Positions 14,731 through 27,885 of a stretch of DNA of 64,000 nucleotides are shown piece by piece. This DNA comes from Tillus elongatus. Taxonomy: Eukaryota; Arthropoda; Insecta; Coleoptera; Cleridae. A program made the position numbers and the translations under genes. How positions within the stretch are numbered: position 1 is the stretch's first letter; every line of letters starts with the position of its first letter. The stretch is from the NCBI GenBank assembly GCA_964006375.1, contig OZ023269.1, forward strand, positions 61,801,968 to 61,865,967, written 5' to 3'. The notes beneath the pieces were generated by a model. That model was not told where the DNA came from. It did not search any database and worked only from the letters and a program-made list of their open reading frames with translations.

Positions 14731-17700
14731 TCCATGACTTGAACAAAAAGAAAATATTCGTATTCCTCTACCGATAAACTTCTGAAAGGTTATATTACTC
14801 GACTTTTAACAAAAAAAATTAAATTTTCATAAAATCACCCCCCATTGATCCCCTACCCCCTGAAGTGACCCAACCCAAAGACAATATGAAGTGTTCCTTT
14901 GCCAAAGACAAAACAAATCCCATTCCAGAATCAAGTTGTGTACGTTTTCAGATGTTTTGTCTTTTTTTGTTCTTAAAAAAAATTGGCATCAATATTCCAC
15001 CCTTACACATTTAACCCCAAATTTGATTTCAGCATAGAATACCAGATGTTTGATGAAATTCAAAGTTTTGTAATAAACAAACAAACATAATATTACTGAA
15101 GGTTTAAAAAAACATTCAATTTTCTCAAAATCATTTATCACCTATCCCCTGGAGCAATTTTAAAATAATCTGAACCGTTCGTTACAGACCAAAAAAAATT
15201 GTTTCCAAATCATGCTTTTTATATTTGTGTATGGGACAGTATTAGTTATTTGGACAATCAAAATAAATGGAAACTTTGAAACTACAAAAGTTTTTGACGT
15301 ACCTGCATAAACTCCAAGCAACACAATGCACAAATTGTAACAAAAATGGACTGTGCACTTATGGAACCTCAGGCAGAAGATTCCAATTTTTATTGACAAT
15401 TGAGATTGCTTTGAATGTGTTTTAAGTAAGGTAGCGAAAGATCATCAAACAACAATGAGTGGGCCTCGTATATATGTACATACTACGCAAATCCGTTTAT
15501 TAGTGTATAGACTTTTATAAGCAACGTTCAGTCGCGAGGACTCAATAATTTACTCGAGTGTCACAATGAGTTCAAGAAGAGATATGTACGGTGTCACATT
15601 GGACTGCTAGGAAATCAACATGTGTAACAATTCCTTGAAACGCCAACCAGAGAAACCTTAAGCTTCAACATATAAAAACATTGTATCGTCTGTATTTTTA
15701 AACAAACCAAAATTTTTTGTAGAAAACAATTAATTATAAATTAAAATAGTTCATTTGTCCATCTCAAACCACTATCAGAATTGATTTAATTAAAAACGTT
15801 TAAATTAAAACCAACTAGGCGTATTGTTTTGCTTCTTTTTTTTGTTGGAGAATTATATTTCATGTACTTTTACATTTACTAAACTGTTGGAATTGTGATA
15901 CATAGTCTTCTTTAATTAGTCGATAGTAGATAACACTAGAACTAAATTCACTTTCAAATGTATATTAAAACTATTAATATGACCTATATATTATATTGAT
16001 TTTACATGACAGCTCTTTCCCAACGATGTGTCTTTTTTAGATAATTTATCCATATCGGAGGGAAACAGCTGCCACGTAATTATAATAATAAAATGTAAAT
16101 CTTACACCTGTTAGTAAATATATTATTTTACACGATTTTCATTAACAGCCTTTGATTGTATTGTCACAATAAGCGAATTTTGTCCCTTACTTAAATATAC
16201 CTTGTATTGTTTTTTGTTAATTACACTTTTAAAATTGTATTAAACTTCCTTTCTTTTAACTTATTGTTTATTTTCTGTGAGAACTATAAGGGAATTTCCC
16301 ACATCCAACACTTTTAGATAAATCAACTGCTGATAAATATAATTTGATATCACTAATGCACGTCGACACTACTCTTTCCCTTTGCATTCCTTGTCTTTAC
16401 TGAGTTATTTACATGTGAACTTCTTCATGATCTGTTACTATAAGTTAAAAAACATTTAAAGGAGGTACGACTGCAAAATCTGAAAAAGGCAGCTGTTAGA
16501 GATCCGACTAAGCTATTTTTTTCGCTTTTCCACTCATATTTACAGTTCGTTTTCCTCGCCCTACACCCTTATTAACTCCTGGTCCTGTAACTTTTTTAGA
16601 GGTTGTTTATAAGAAATGTTTGTTGTGGGTTATGCACCTAGGAGAATCCTAAGCATGTTTCGGAAAACAATTCTCAAAACCCTCCATGAGGTAAACTGCT
16701 AATTTACCAAATTAATTTTATATATATATTTCATTTTGTGCTGTTTAGACAAATTAAATTCCTGATTGTCATTTATTTTATTTATTTTATTAAATTAACC
16801 CACTATAAAGATTGATCTAGAGATATTGTATTTTATTTGTCCCTTTGGTAGTACCTTTCTTTTCATAAATCAAACATCTTAATCTTATGAAAATTCACTA
16901 CCATAACGCACTTGCTGCGTCCCGAGTTTTTGTATATACCTATATGAAGCTTACTACTTTTCTGCTTGTTACAAATGACTAAACGTTTAAGTGTAATTAA
17001 TACCAGAAAACATTTATCTTGATGTAAAATCAGCAACATATTCTTGTTCATTTTAAGTTTAGCAACCTTCTAGTTTTTTAATGCCGGTTGAATTAGTAAA
17101 TCATTAATAATTTTATAAAAACTTTGTATACACAAAAAAATTAACTATCTTATCGCCTGGTGGATGGCTTCCGGGCTATTTTACAGTGGTTAAGACTACT
17201 TGGTGAACAGACAATTTCAGTTTAGCTAATAAAGAAACCTACGGCTATTTGTGGAAAAATGTTTAGTGATCAACTAAATGGGCCTAGTCACGGCAAAATA
17301 AACCGGAACCACCCCATGATTAAATCAACGCTAACTGGACAGTCTGACATCATGGGTATGTCTTGTAATCGATTCCTATTTGCTTTTATTATGTGAATTC
17401 AAAGCAAGAAAATTCAAAACTTATCATGTTTACAAGATCGTAAGTATATAAAAATTGTTCTAAAACGGTTTCTTTGCAAAAAAAAAAATTGCGCTACGAT
17501 GATCCCCCATTACATTTTATTTATTTTGAGAAATTCCAATAGATATAATAACGAAATATGATTGACACTTTAGCTTGTTGAATAAAAAAGTGATGGTGAA
17601 AAAACCTGCCAGGTTTTGATTTCCCAGCTAATATAGGTACAAATTTGCTGTAGATCTGTTTTATAATTCAACAACTTTATTTTCAGCAATTTTCCAAGTT

Positions 17701-18719
17701 TTGCACATTCAGTTTAGGCTCTTCTAAATATTGACGTTGAAAAAGTTTTTATTTGAATATGTACTGAATTTGATTGAAAAATGATAGATTTCTCAGTTGA
17801 ATGTATTGAAACATTGTTATATAGATTTTAATTAAGAAATTTGTTGAAACCTTAACCTCAGGTAAGAGCCAAATCTTATTTTGAAATGTTTTATAAAGAA
17901 TTAACTTTTTACACCTATTTACGACTTGTTCATTTTTCAAAACAATAATTTTTAAATTTGTTTTGGGTATATAATAATATATTTGTACTCGACTAATCGC
18001 TGTCTCCTCACCTTTTCTTTTCTTTTCGCATTTGAAGTCAATTTTGGAAGTGGATAAATTCTTTTATATAATTGCTTTTTAGCGAAAATATTTGGCGCAA
18101 AGCACACAATATAAGATTTTCCAAACTTTGGTTTATAAAATTCTATTAATATGTTACCTAAGTCTCTTTATACCTATGTTTGAATAGTATTTTGAAATAT
18201 ATTATTTTTATGCTCATCGATAATGATCGTGAGACCGAAACACTGTCTCTGAATTTCATTCAAACAAAATAATTTATTACATAGTGCAAGTTTTAAGTAA
18301 TTTTTTTTCAACAACTCGGTAGGTATCCGACAATTTCTAAAAATTAAACAGTTAACATAACATCAACCACGGCAGACACAGTCGTGGTTGCGACGATAAG
18401 GCTACATCGCGTTTAAACTGTAATGGAATAATTATAATTTTTCATGTTGGCATGTAATTCTCATATATCTAAAGGCCAGTTTAAATTGTAAAAGGTAAAT
18501 GACCTTGAGTGAAAACCCAGTTGTCTGTGCGCTACCTGAACTCTATATGATTCTATGTATTAAAAACAAGTTATTTTTAGGCAGCTTTTTATTTACAGTA
18601 TTTAGATCGTTGTCCCAAAAACACTCTTATACTTAAAAAGTAGCTACTATTTGAAATGACAATCTTAAAATAAATTATAAAGATTATTATGACTCGGTTA
18701 ATTATTCACTAACACTAAG
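14731..18719. other. Long AT-rich stretch without recognisable features
   Basis: Both strands are stop-dense. Isolated frames (for example 15,399-15,160 and 17,051-16,863 on the minus strand) show no motif. 16,050-16,115 is weakly similar to 4,850-4,915. Nothing else was found. Confidence 0.5.
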
Positions 18720-19085
18720 GTTGCACGATTCTTTTTAGTTTAACGTCGGCACATTTCCGCGACTATGGCCAGTCACCGACTCTAGGAAGCAGTTTCACCT
18801 CACTATCCTGGAAATGTTGCCGAACCACTGCCTTTCTGTAAGGAGAGTAGGGATCTTTAACGTGTCCATCTTTGCAAGGACACGGGACCGACGGCTTTAC
18901 GTTCCCTCTGAGGGGCGAAACATGCGGACATTCAACTTGCTCTAATACAATGTCACAACCTCGGTTGATGTTAATTTTACAGTACCTATGTACTTAAAAA
19001 GTGAAAGGAGAACCCTGGGAATCGAACCCAGTACCCTTGGACTCAGAGACACGCGTTCTTACCACTGGACCACCGAGTCTCTAGG
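18720..19085 (-). mobile_element. tRNA-derived SINE
   Basis: On the minus strand a tRNA-like head (about 19,083-19,010) carries an A-box (TGGTCCAGTGGT, 19,072-19,061) and a canonical B-box (GGTTCGATTCC, 19,028-19,018), the RNA polymerase III internal promoter. The acceptor halves pair at about six of seven positions, but the anticodon stem is poor, so this is not a functional tRNA. The body (18,990-18,730) is shared with 27,545-27,885 and, more weakly, 26,855-27,190. SINEs depend on a partner LINE for movement. Confidence 0.8.
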
Positions 19086-19659
19086 TTGCAGGATTCTAAT
19101 AAAGAAAATAATAATTCTAATAAAGAAAATTTTTCAAATAATCATTTTCTTTCCTTAGCCGTGTTGATTGTTTTTTCACAAAAAAATGAATAGAATTTTG
19201 GGACAAATAACCTACATTTCAATTTTAAGCATGATTGTGTTATATCAATTAAATCTCCCGAATCGATTGGCGTATTGCTAAAGTATGTTACTCAACAACC
19301 TATATATCCATTTTAAGTTGACAATGTCGGTTACTTTAAGTCTTACTTTCAAATGATCATATTTCGGGAGAGAGGAACTGATTGTTTCATTGAATTTATA
19401 ATTGTCGAAGATATATAGGGTTTATTTCTTGGTTGGAATAAAAAAAAGAGTTATTTCGTCAAACTTGAACAGATATGGAAATTTATCAAGGTTTTAGATT
19501 TTGGCTAAATGTTAGTGTGACGTTCCTATCATCTGTGTAACAAGAAAATACTACTCTGTTTGTGGTTTAGGCGCTCAATTTTTTTAAATTCGATTTGAAG
19601 GTTTTTATGAAAGTAACAATTAAAGTTGGGACCGCAAAAAAATAGTTACAGTAAGCTGC
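19086..19659. other. Non-coding AT-rich DNA
   Basis: No gene is seen. A small direct duplication of TCTAATAAAGAAAAT occurs near 19,095-19,130. Confidence 0.5.
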
Positions 19660-20450
19660 GAAAGTTTTTAGTTGGACATTTCGCTGATTTGTTCTTTGGC
19701 AATTGGTGAAAAATCTGTAATCATATCTTCAATAGAAATTGAGTTATCGACGATCAAAGTAAATGTTTGTGACATTTTTGTAAATTTAAATACGCATACT
19801 TTAATAATCAAGCTGGGGAGAATCGCAGGTAACCATTGGATTCCTGAGGTCGAATTATATACGAATGAGTGACTGATTAAAAAAAAGCACTAATAAAAAA
19901 AGTATATATTTTTTGAGTTTCACCTATTAGTGTGTGTCACTTTGATGGGTTTTTTTCATTATATTTTTATGTGGGTCTTGTTAGTAATTTTTTATGCAAT
20001 TGACTGGAATCTTCTAAATCGACTGTTGTTTATTCGAGGTCTGTAGGTATAACGCGAACCGAGTTATGCATTTTTTTTAATCGAGCAACGACGTTTTTTT
20101 GGTTGGTGCAATTTTAAATACGCATATCTCGCTTAATAATAGAGCTAGGTGAAATCCGAGGTGACCGTTGGATAATTGAGATCCAAGTGCATAAAATCGA
20201 GAGATTGATTTACAAAAAACATTAATTAAAAATTTCATTGTTTCGTCTAATACCTGCATGTTTTATTTTAATGTTAACTTTCTATATATCGTCAATTAAT
20301 TTTCAATTTAAATTCTTTGGTTAAAGTATGATCATATTGTGATATCAACTGGAATCTCCCTAATCGACTGCTGTATAGCACCAACTGAGTTATGAGTTTT
20401 TGAATGCTTGACCTTTAAATGCTCACATCTCGGCTCATAAATTTCATTGT
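19660..20450. repeat. Degenerate tandem repeat, about 330 bp unit
   Basis: Matching blocks recur at regular spacing. TAAATACGCATA... with ...GCTGGGGAGAATCGCAGGT occurs at 19,787-19,830, and TAAATACGCATA... with ...GCTAGGTGAAATCCGAGGT at 20,116-20,163. CAACTGGAATCT...AATCGACTG appears near 20,000 and near 20,345. The array holds about two and a half diverged units. It is probably an old satellite-like or transposon-internal repeat, with no coding potential. Confidence 0.6.
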
Positions 20451-20989
20451 TTTTTATAACCCACATTTTATTTTATAGTATAAGAAAAATGCTCAAGTTA
20501 GCCACTGTTAAGCACTTTACGCTATTCGTTTAAAATGGCAACTATATTTGTTTCATAGAAACGTAGACATTTTTATACACTTGTATAATGTTTTTTCCTG
20601 GATGCAGAGATTTACTGTAAAATTTTGAAGAAAAACCGTTAAGATTAATTTCAACGGTGAAATGCTTGGGCGGGCAGATACAAACAGTGATTTAAAGGTA
20701 GATGTGGAAAAAATAATGTGCAAGAGAAACTAAAACGAAGAAAACCGTGGGTACGTAAAAATTCAAAGGTTAATACTGAAACGTAACTGTCAAAGAACGA
20801 TTAGGATGAGGATTAGAGGCAGCATACTTTAAACGTAAATACATTTAAAACATGATTTAACAAAAATATAGGAAAGCAAAAGAGATGCAAAGAAAAATGA
20901 AAAAATTAATTATGAGCAAAAGTATATGTATATGAAGGAGACAGTGAAGATAAACCCAGGTGATCTGGGTCTGTCCATTTCGGCAGCAA
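20451..20989. other. Non-coding, probably 5' remnant of the RTE-like LINE
   Basis: The sequence becomes A-rich on the plus strand and leads into the reverse transcriptase fragment. No clear endonuclease motif is visible. Confidence 0.35.
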
Positions 20990-21781
20990 AAATTGAGCGC
21001 CGTTAACCAAGCTAGCCACACAAAAACTCCTAGGGTAAAAAATGTAAAGAAACACTTTTCGACTTGATTGCGAAATCTGAAATATCAGGCAACTGCCCAG
21101 TGAGTTATAAGAGTAAAAGTATTACTATTCCAAAAACGGTGAATGCGCCGAAATACAACCGGCAAAAGACAATAAGTATACATGGCCATGAAGCAAAGCT
21201 TCTGCTAATCATAGTAAAAAGTTGAATAAGCACCAAAATTAAATGCGACACTTGAACCAATATGAGAAAGGATGCTTAGGAGAGGTATAGATATGTACGT
21301 TTATTTCTGTTGTTGAATTGAAGAAAGCATTAAATAGGGTAGATTGGAAATTTTCTTTGCATAATTAAGAGAGGTGGGTTGGATGGGAGAGAGATCTAAG
21401 TATACAAAAATCAAAGTAAACATCTATATGTTAACGAATATGAAACTGAAGCTAAAATAAGATATCATGTACGGCAAGGATGCCAATCAGCGCCATATTT
21501 GCTCAATTCATTTATAGAAAATATAAGAAATAGACTGGAAGAAATGAGAGCTGGAAGCAGAATGTTTAAAGAGCGTAATAATAAAAAGGTAAACGCGCAT
21601 ATGGTATACTACTTAGTAAGCGTTTTGGCTGGTAAGAGTGATCTTCAGAAGAATCTAGAATACACAAAGGGTGTAGTAGGCTCCATGCAAGAGTACAAAC
21701 TGTAAACTCAAAAATCTAATTTATTTGACAAAGAATATCAAACTCAACAGAAGCTGTTTGGAACAAGTAAAAAAACTAAAG
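20990..21781 (+). pseudogene. RTE/L1-like LINE reverse transcriptase fragment
   Basis: Plus-strand frames contain, in order, a fingers segment (SKSITIPKTVNAPKYNRQKT then ISIHGHEAKLLL), a degraded KKALNRVDWK (motif A, where the catalytic Asp lies just upstream), VRQGCQSAPYLLNSFIENI (motif B), and MVYYLVSVLAGKSDLQKNLE (position of the YADD box, changed). The order matches LINE reverse transcriptases of the RTE/BovB-like type. Stops and frame changes are frequent and the YADD aspartates are gone, so it is inactive. A second LINE interrupts it at 21,790. Confidence 0.7.
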
Positions 21782-21929
21782 TTGAACACTGGAGTCAAGG
21801 AGTCGCGGTCCAAAGAACTCCAGGGGGCAAGCTGAGGAAGTGGAAACAACAACATAAACTTTCGATAAAGCTTTCCCCAAGACCGTCATGCGCGGAGTAA
21901 CGCCGCATCCTGCACGAGGACAGATAAAT

Positions 21930-23760
21930 CCGGTTTGAAATCGCCAAAGTCGAAAGACAAACGGTATGGTACCGGGACCCCCGCAAGGTGAAATGGGAAG
22001 CGTACAGGGCAGAGCTAGCAGTGGAACTGCGGGGGGTTAAGAGTACCATAGACAATTCAATAGACCTCGAGATTGCGGCAGCCCATTTGCGAGACGCAAT
22101 CACCGCCTCTAATGCCAACTGCCCCCTGAAAATGAGGGCGTCCACCAGGAACGTGCCGTAGTGGAACGAGGACCTCAAGCACAGGAGGACGCAGGTTTGT
22201 AAGCTGTTTAAGGCTGCCAAAAGGTCGGGGGCGTGGGATGAATATAGACAGGCCCTAACGACCTATAACAAAAGACTGAGGGGCGCCAAGAAGGAGTCGT
22301 GGAGGAGGCACTGGGAGGAAGTGGAGAACACGTCCCAGAGCGCTCGATTACACAAGATTCTGTCCAAGGGCACTCAGACCAACATATGTTCCCTTAGAAC
22401 ATCCACAGGCTTTACGAGTTCGGGGGAGGAAACTATGGAAATTTTACGCCAGACGCACTTCCCCGGCTGTAACATAATAAAACAATCACCTCCGGACTGG
22501 GAACGCACAGAAATAGAGGCGCGTTATAGGCGGGCATCTAGAGTAGACTGGACAGTCGCTAAAGAGGTGGTTACTTGGAGCAAAATCAGATAGGCCATTA
22601 ACGGCTTTAAGCCATACAAATCGCCGGGATTTGATGGAATAATACCCAACGTGCTCCAACAGGTGATAGATATACTGGCACCGGCGCTTACCCTCATTAT
22701 GAGGGCCAGCCTGGCTCTGGGGTACATAGAGAGGATATGGAGACTGACCAGGGTTGTATTCATTTATAAACGTGGGCGTCCAGCAGACCACGCAAAGTCC
22801 CTGAGGCCAATAAATCTCATATCCTTCTTGCTAAAAACAGTGGAAACACTGCTCGACTAGCACATTAGGGGCGGTGTACTGGACGCATATCGCCTACACT
22901 GCGGACAATGTGCATACAGAGCAGGATTCTCAAGAGAAACAGCACTGCACCAACTGGCGCTGAAACTGGAGAACACTCTGGAGAACAGGGAGGTGGCGCT
23001 GGGGGCTCTCCTAGACATAGACGAGGCATTTAGCAACACCTCAATCGGATCGGTTCTGGCAGCTGTCAGGGAGCGTGGAATAGAGGAGACCTGCTGCAGG
23101 TGCATCAGTTCCATGCTCAGAGACAGGGCAGTGTTCACCTCACTCGCGGGAGGGACTCTGCTGGCGGGGTGTCCGCAGGGCAGCGTTCTGTCTCCCTTGC
23201 CTAGTCGTGGACGGCCTGCTGGGGAGGCTCTCGGGAGGGGGTATGAGGTACAGGGCTATGCGGACGACATTGTCATCCTAGTCCGAGGAAAGGTTACACA
23301 GTTAGTATGGGATCGCATGCAGACAGCACTGAAAGTGAGCCCTGAGAAAGCAATCGTCGTGCCGTTTACAAGGAGGAGGAAGTGCGAGAGCCACATAACT
23401 CTTACTCTATATGGTAGGAGCATTCCAATGGCCAGGGAGGTAAAATATCTTGAGGTCGTATTGGACTCTAAGCTAACCTGGAATGGTCACATTGAAAAAA
23501 TACTGCGTAAGGTACTCATGATCTTAGCCGTCACTAGGCGGCTATATGGAAAAACGTTGGGACTAAGACCTAGTATGGCCCACTAGCTGTACACAAGAGT
23601 GGTCAGACCATCGTTAACATACGCGGCACTGGTCTGGTGGCCTAAGGTAACACAATCCAGTGCCAAACAAAAACTCGGCAAGATCCAAAGGATAGCGTGC
23701 CTAGGCATCACAGGGGCTATGTTTTCAACCCCAACAGCCACCATGTGGTGTTGCTGGATC
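21930..23760 (+). pseudogene. LOA/I-like reverse transcriptase
   Basis: Starts in the endonuclease-RT linker (FEIAKVERQTVWYRDP) and reads through the RT: SPGFDGIIPNVLQQ, RPINLISFLLKT, LDIDEAFSNTS (motif A; Asp kept, usual EGAF changed to DEAF), PQGSVLSPL at 23,173-23,199 (motif B) and YADDIVIL at 23,257-23,280 (motif C), then TYAALVWWPK and RIACLGITGAM. In-frame stops lie at 22,159, 22,591, 22,858 and 23,584, at least two of them TGG-to-TAG changes judged against the other copy. A frameshift follows motif B. The enzyme would copy LINE RNA at a nicked target, but this copy is dead. Confidence 0.9.
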
Positions 23761-24895
23761 TGCCCCCCCCCCCCCCTACACTTAGTTATTATGTGGGAGG
23801 CCAGGCTAGGACTATACAGGCTAGCCTGCAATGGTAAACTGAAGATCAACCCAGGCTTCAGGGGCCAATGCAAAATTCAGGAGATCGTGAAGGAGCCCAT
23901 GCTTGAAATGAGGTCAGACCTCGCGAGGCCGCGAATCTGCAGGGAAAAAAACTTTACAGTGAAAATTCCCGACCACGAGGCATGGCGGGAGGAGACGCCG
24001 GGCACACCACGCGACGCGCTCGTCCGGTTCACGGACGGATGCGGCGGGAAGCGTGGGACGGGGGCTGGTGTTTATTAGAACGGATCGGTCCTTGCGAATA
24101 AACACCAGCCCCTTAGGGTAAGTCATAGTATTTCCTCGGAGCTCATGCAACGGTTTTCAGGCCGAAATGTACGCCATCGTGTACTGTGTGTGGGCGAACA
24201 AGAGGAAGGGCTACACCAACAAGTGGATCCTCATAGCCACAGACAGCCAGGCAGCCCTAAAGGCCCTAAGTAGCCCACAGGTAAATTCCTGGCTGGTTGG
24301 CTGGTGAGTGAGTACCGAGAGGAGACGAGCGACCTGGCTGGGCAGAATTAGGTCACCCTCATCTGGGTGCCGGATCACTCGGGGTCAAAGGAAATGAAGA
24401 AGCTGGCAGTCTCGCGAAGAGAGGGTCAGCAGAACCATTTATGGGACCAGAACCGGTTCTGTGTGTGACAAAGAGCACTGCCAGGGGAGCCATTAAGTCC
24501 TGGGTCAGAAACCAACACAAGGTGTACTGGGCAGACTGACCAGGCTCAGACATGGGAAGTCAATATTTGACGAACCCAGTTTAAAGAGAGCTGTGGAGCT
24601 GCTGAATCTTGGCAGAGAACAGATCAGAAACATAACAAGTCTCTTCATGGGACACATGGCCCTCAAGAAACACCTGCATAAAATGGGTCGGTTCGAGGGG
24701 GACCTCGCATTCAGGCTCTGCGGCGAGGGGGAGGGATCAGGCCAGCACTTCTTGTGCGAGTGTAAAGCTCTGGATCGCAAAAGGCAACTGATCTACGGTC
24801 AGTCTAGACCGGAGATAGAGCAATATAAAACTTCACCCTACCAATCGCTGTGCAGACTAGTTCAAGGCACAGTGATTTTGGAATGGGTGGAGTAA
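23761..24895 (+). pseudogene. RNase H and C-terminal zinc-finger region of the LOA/I-like LINE
   Basis: After a 14-base C run (23,762-23,775, a likely frameshift site) the frame continues with LHLVIMWEARLGLYRLAC. An RNase H domain follows: FTDGCGG at 24,029 (first catalytic Asp), AEMYAIVY (Glu), ATDSQAALKAL (Asp) and WVPDHSG (final region). Presence of RNase H is why I place the element near LOA/I rather than R1, which lacks it. The tail contains FRLCGEGEGSGQHFLCECKA, a Cys/His finger, and ends at TAA 24,893-24,895. Several stops and frame changes are present. Confidence 0.85.
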
Positions 24896-24987
24896 GACTA
24901 AGGGCATGCACAATCAACCAAAGGTTGCACTGCTATCGGGGCGGCAAGGCCGCAGACGAGCCCTGACGGAAAAAAGGTTTGAACACT

Positions 24988-26839
24988 AGATTGTTGAGAC
25001 AAAACAATAATCCTAAAATAAAAACTAACAGCTAATACAAAAAAATATTGGAAAAAAATTTAAAAAGCAAAAGAACTAACACAAATGCCAGCACTGCACA
25101 ACTAGGAAGGACGTACAAAAATATCTCACTAAATTGATCTGCTAGAAAACTAAAAAACTAGTACGGAAAACTTCCATCTCATTTTTTTGCAATTTAGAGT
25201 TTATATCCCAGCTTGTTTTCCTGCATGCGGTGTATCAGGAAGATAGTTTCTGAGATATACTCGCTGTGTATTCTAGATTCCCCTAAGCATGGCTTTAATT
25301 GGCTAAAATGCATAGGGGGTAACACCTATAAGTCTTTCATTCTCAAGCACTAAATATGTTGTGCCCATATGTAGGTATTGATGTTCAGAAACAATATACA
25401 AAGAAATGCAGAAACAATTGCAAAGTATTCCAGTGTACTGGATGGTGTGTTGAGAATAATTACACTCAAAGCCGATATAATAGTATTTTTATTATTATTA
25501 TTATTATTATGATTGTGCTTTATTACGATACATCACACCCATATATTGAAGTCAGCAACTTCTACTTATGTTATTTGACATAATTCGAATATAGTCTTGG
25601 CCGAAATGTGCTTTCCAAAAGTTATCTACTTTAGATTTTGACGTACCAAAACCTAGGTTCCTTTTTCTCTGATCTTATGTTTCAATGATTGCCTACGTTG
25701 ACTATAAATCCCGAAGATATCAGTATTCTCTGTATACTAAAATCTATTCTAATCACTCCATATTTATATAAAATTTTCAACATTAAAGTGGGATCTAAAT
25801 GACTAAACTAGAGAAGAGCAGATGCTTGGTGAAAAAAATTGAAAGGAGACAAACTTTGTTGAACGTATTTTAAGACGCAAGCTTTCTGAAAACATTACTT
25901 AAATGAGTGATAGTGTTGCCAATATGATGTACATTATATACCAAAAGTTTGTGCAGCAATAAAAAATGGAACTAATGCATTTTGTTTCACCAGCTGCCTT
26001 TAAAACTTTTGAACAGCTTCTTATTCTCCAAGTATGAGGCTAGTTACCATTGTTAATGACGTATTTACTGAGGATTTTTTGAGTCCAAATACGTTATCAC
26101 AACTGGGAATGTAATGCTGGCAATCGCTATATTATCACGTCGTCATCGATATACTAAATGTGAGTGACATTTAATAAAAGAAAGTTATAAAATAATATTG
26201 TTCGAAAAGCCTCAGTAATTTATTTTTATGAATAGGGATAATTAAATAAATAAAAAAATATAAACTCTCTGCACATTTATGTCAACATCAGTAATCTTAG
26301 AAATTCCGAAAATTAAATATCATCCACCTAGGCTTTGCAGTAAGAAAATAAAGTTGAGTGAATAACAGGTTTGACGAGCTATTTATTCTATAGACCGAAA
26401 ACAAGCTACAATGTTTTCCTAAAAAGGGCTGTTACCATAAATACCTATGTTTCCATTTAAAACAGCTATTTAACCTTAAGGCGATTATTCATAAACATTT
26501 TAGAATTTCCAGTTTTGAATAATTAAAAAAAATCCTAACATTATCTTTTTAGGGTTGGAAGATAACATTGTTTTACTATATAGAGACATGCCGATTAAGA
26601 GACAAATAATAACTACACAAAAAATTAAGGACCAATGCAAACTTTTATTTGCTTATTACACAACACATGGCGCTAGTAAAATAATTTAAGTTTTTAGCAG
26701 TAAAGTATTTTCCGAACCTCTATTTTTTTACTTTAAACTATTGAATCTATACCTGTTATTAATACGATTAGTAATTGCAGTTTTTATTATATTAGTAATT
26801 TATTTATAAGGTTTCCCGTTGAACCAGTAACTTTCTGTA
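24988..26839. other. Non-coding AT-rich DNA
   Basis: The first roughly 100 bases may be the continuation of the interrupted RTE-like LINE, but frames are not convincing. A small (TTA)n run sits at 25,490-25,510. Nothing else is recognised. Confidence 0.45.
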
Positions 26840-27300
26840 TCTATAAACGTTATCGGCTAATGCCAATTACCAACGCTAAGGAGCACTTTCACCTTACCAA
26901 CCTGGACATTTTACCGTACTCATGTCTTGTGTAGTTAGTGGTCATTTACGTACCCACGATTGCATTGCTCACGCTAATGATATCTTAACGCCCCTTCCAA
27001 AGAGCGGAGTTTTTTTAAAGTCGTCTTATAAAAAAAGTGCAGAAGAATCCGTTTCAGAATGTTCTGCACCCAGAAATCGAAAATAATTGTATGTACTGAT
27101 ATCCATGTAGTACGCTTTTGCAAGCACGATAATTTTCTAAAGCTTGAGCCCTTCCGAAAAGCGGATTTACGGACATTCAACTTGCTCACACACACTGCCA
27201 CGGCCTTATAGTATCGGCTGTGGTGAGATTGAAACTCGCGACACCTGCACCGCGAGTGGCCGTTCCATCCGGTAAGCTACTGAGACCGCTCAATTTCAAA
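26840..27300 (-). mobile_element. Degenerate tRNA-derived SINE
   Basis: Minus-strand head at about 27,292-27,225 with A-box-like TAGCTTACCGGATGG and B-box-like GAGTTTCAATCTC. The body shares CGGACATTCAACTTGCTC (27,171-27,188) with the SINE at 18,720. A further, more decayed body lies at 26,855-26,930 (CTTTCACCTTACCAACCTGG). Either an insertion or two overlapping SINEs. Confidence 0.6.
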
Positions 27301-27544
27301 ATACAATTTATGCACCTATAAAGTAAAATGACAATCATCACAACCAACAATTTGTAACAGGACATGCTTCACACTTTAATAAGACAAAAGCAAAAACCGG
27401 TCTAAACGTGTATCATTTGAAGGACGACAGTATATTCCCTGCTAATACGCCATATAATGCTTATATATGAAAAACGTGTTACAATCTTAATTGTATTAAA
27501 ATATTTTTTGTGTCTTTTTCTTTTGTTTCTTTAAATCTGGCCTA

Positions 27545-27885
27545 CTACTTCAACTTATGCCACTTACCGACGACAAGGCCTAGTTTTACTTCACCAACGT
27601 GGAAATTTCGGCGACGCTCTGCCTTCTTTTAAACAAAGTTGAGATTTCTTATGTGCCCAACATCTTATGGTATACCGTATACCGCACAGAACGTCAATGT
27701 ATGCACGTTCTGCCTTCGGAGAGGGCGTAAAGCCGTGTCCATGCGATGTTGGGCACATTAAAGATCCCTACCCTTCTTACAAAAAGGCAGGGGTTCGGTA
27801 AAATTTCCAGGATAGTGAGGTGAAACTGTTCCCTGGCGTCGGTGATAGGCCATAGTCGCAGAAATAAAACGACGTAAAAGAAAAA
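27545..27885. mobile_element. Two SINE bodies in inverted orientation
   Basis: 27,545-27,660 matches the 18,740-18,860 SINE body in the same orientation, and 27,665-27,885 matches it in the opposite orientation. GTGCCCAACATC...ACGTTCTG is mirrored around about 27,690. The arms could fold into a long hairpin. No Pol III promoter boxes are present, so both copies are 5' truncated. Confidence 0.65.

Larger units (their letters stand above)
21782..24987 (+). mobile_element. LOA/I-like non-LTR retrotransposon insertion
   Basis: A 5'-truncated LINE insertion flanked by the 9 bp word TTGAACACT at 21,782-21,790 and 24,979-24,987, the expected target-site duplication. GC content is clearly higher than the surroundings. 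Its coding part is the reverse transcriptase, RNase H and tail described separately. The 3' UTR runs from 24,896 to about 24,978 without a poly(A) tail. It is a sister copy of the minus-strand fragment at 2,531-4,634. Confidence 0.75.

Noticed and set aside
19010..19083. Functional tRNA gene
   Set aside because: A- and B-boxes are good, but the anticodon stem does not pair well and a SINE body follows.
23584..24078. TAG stops in the LINE as a recoded genetic code
   Set aside because: The stops fall at positions that are sense codons (mainly Trp) in the sister copy and sit with frameshifts, which fits ordinary decay.
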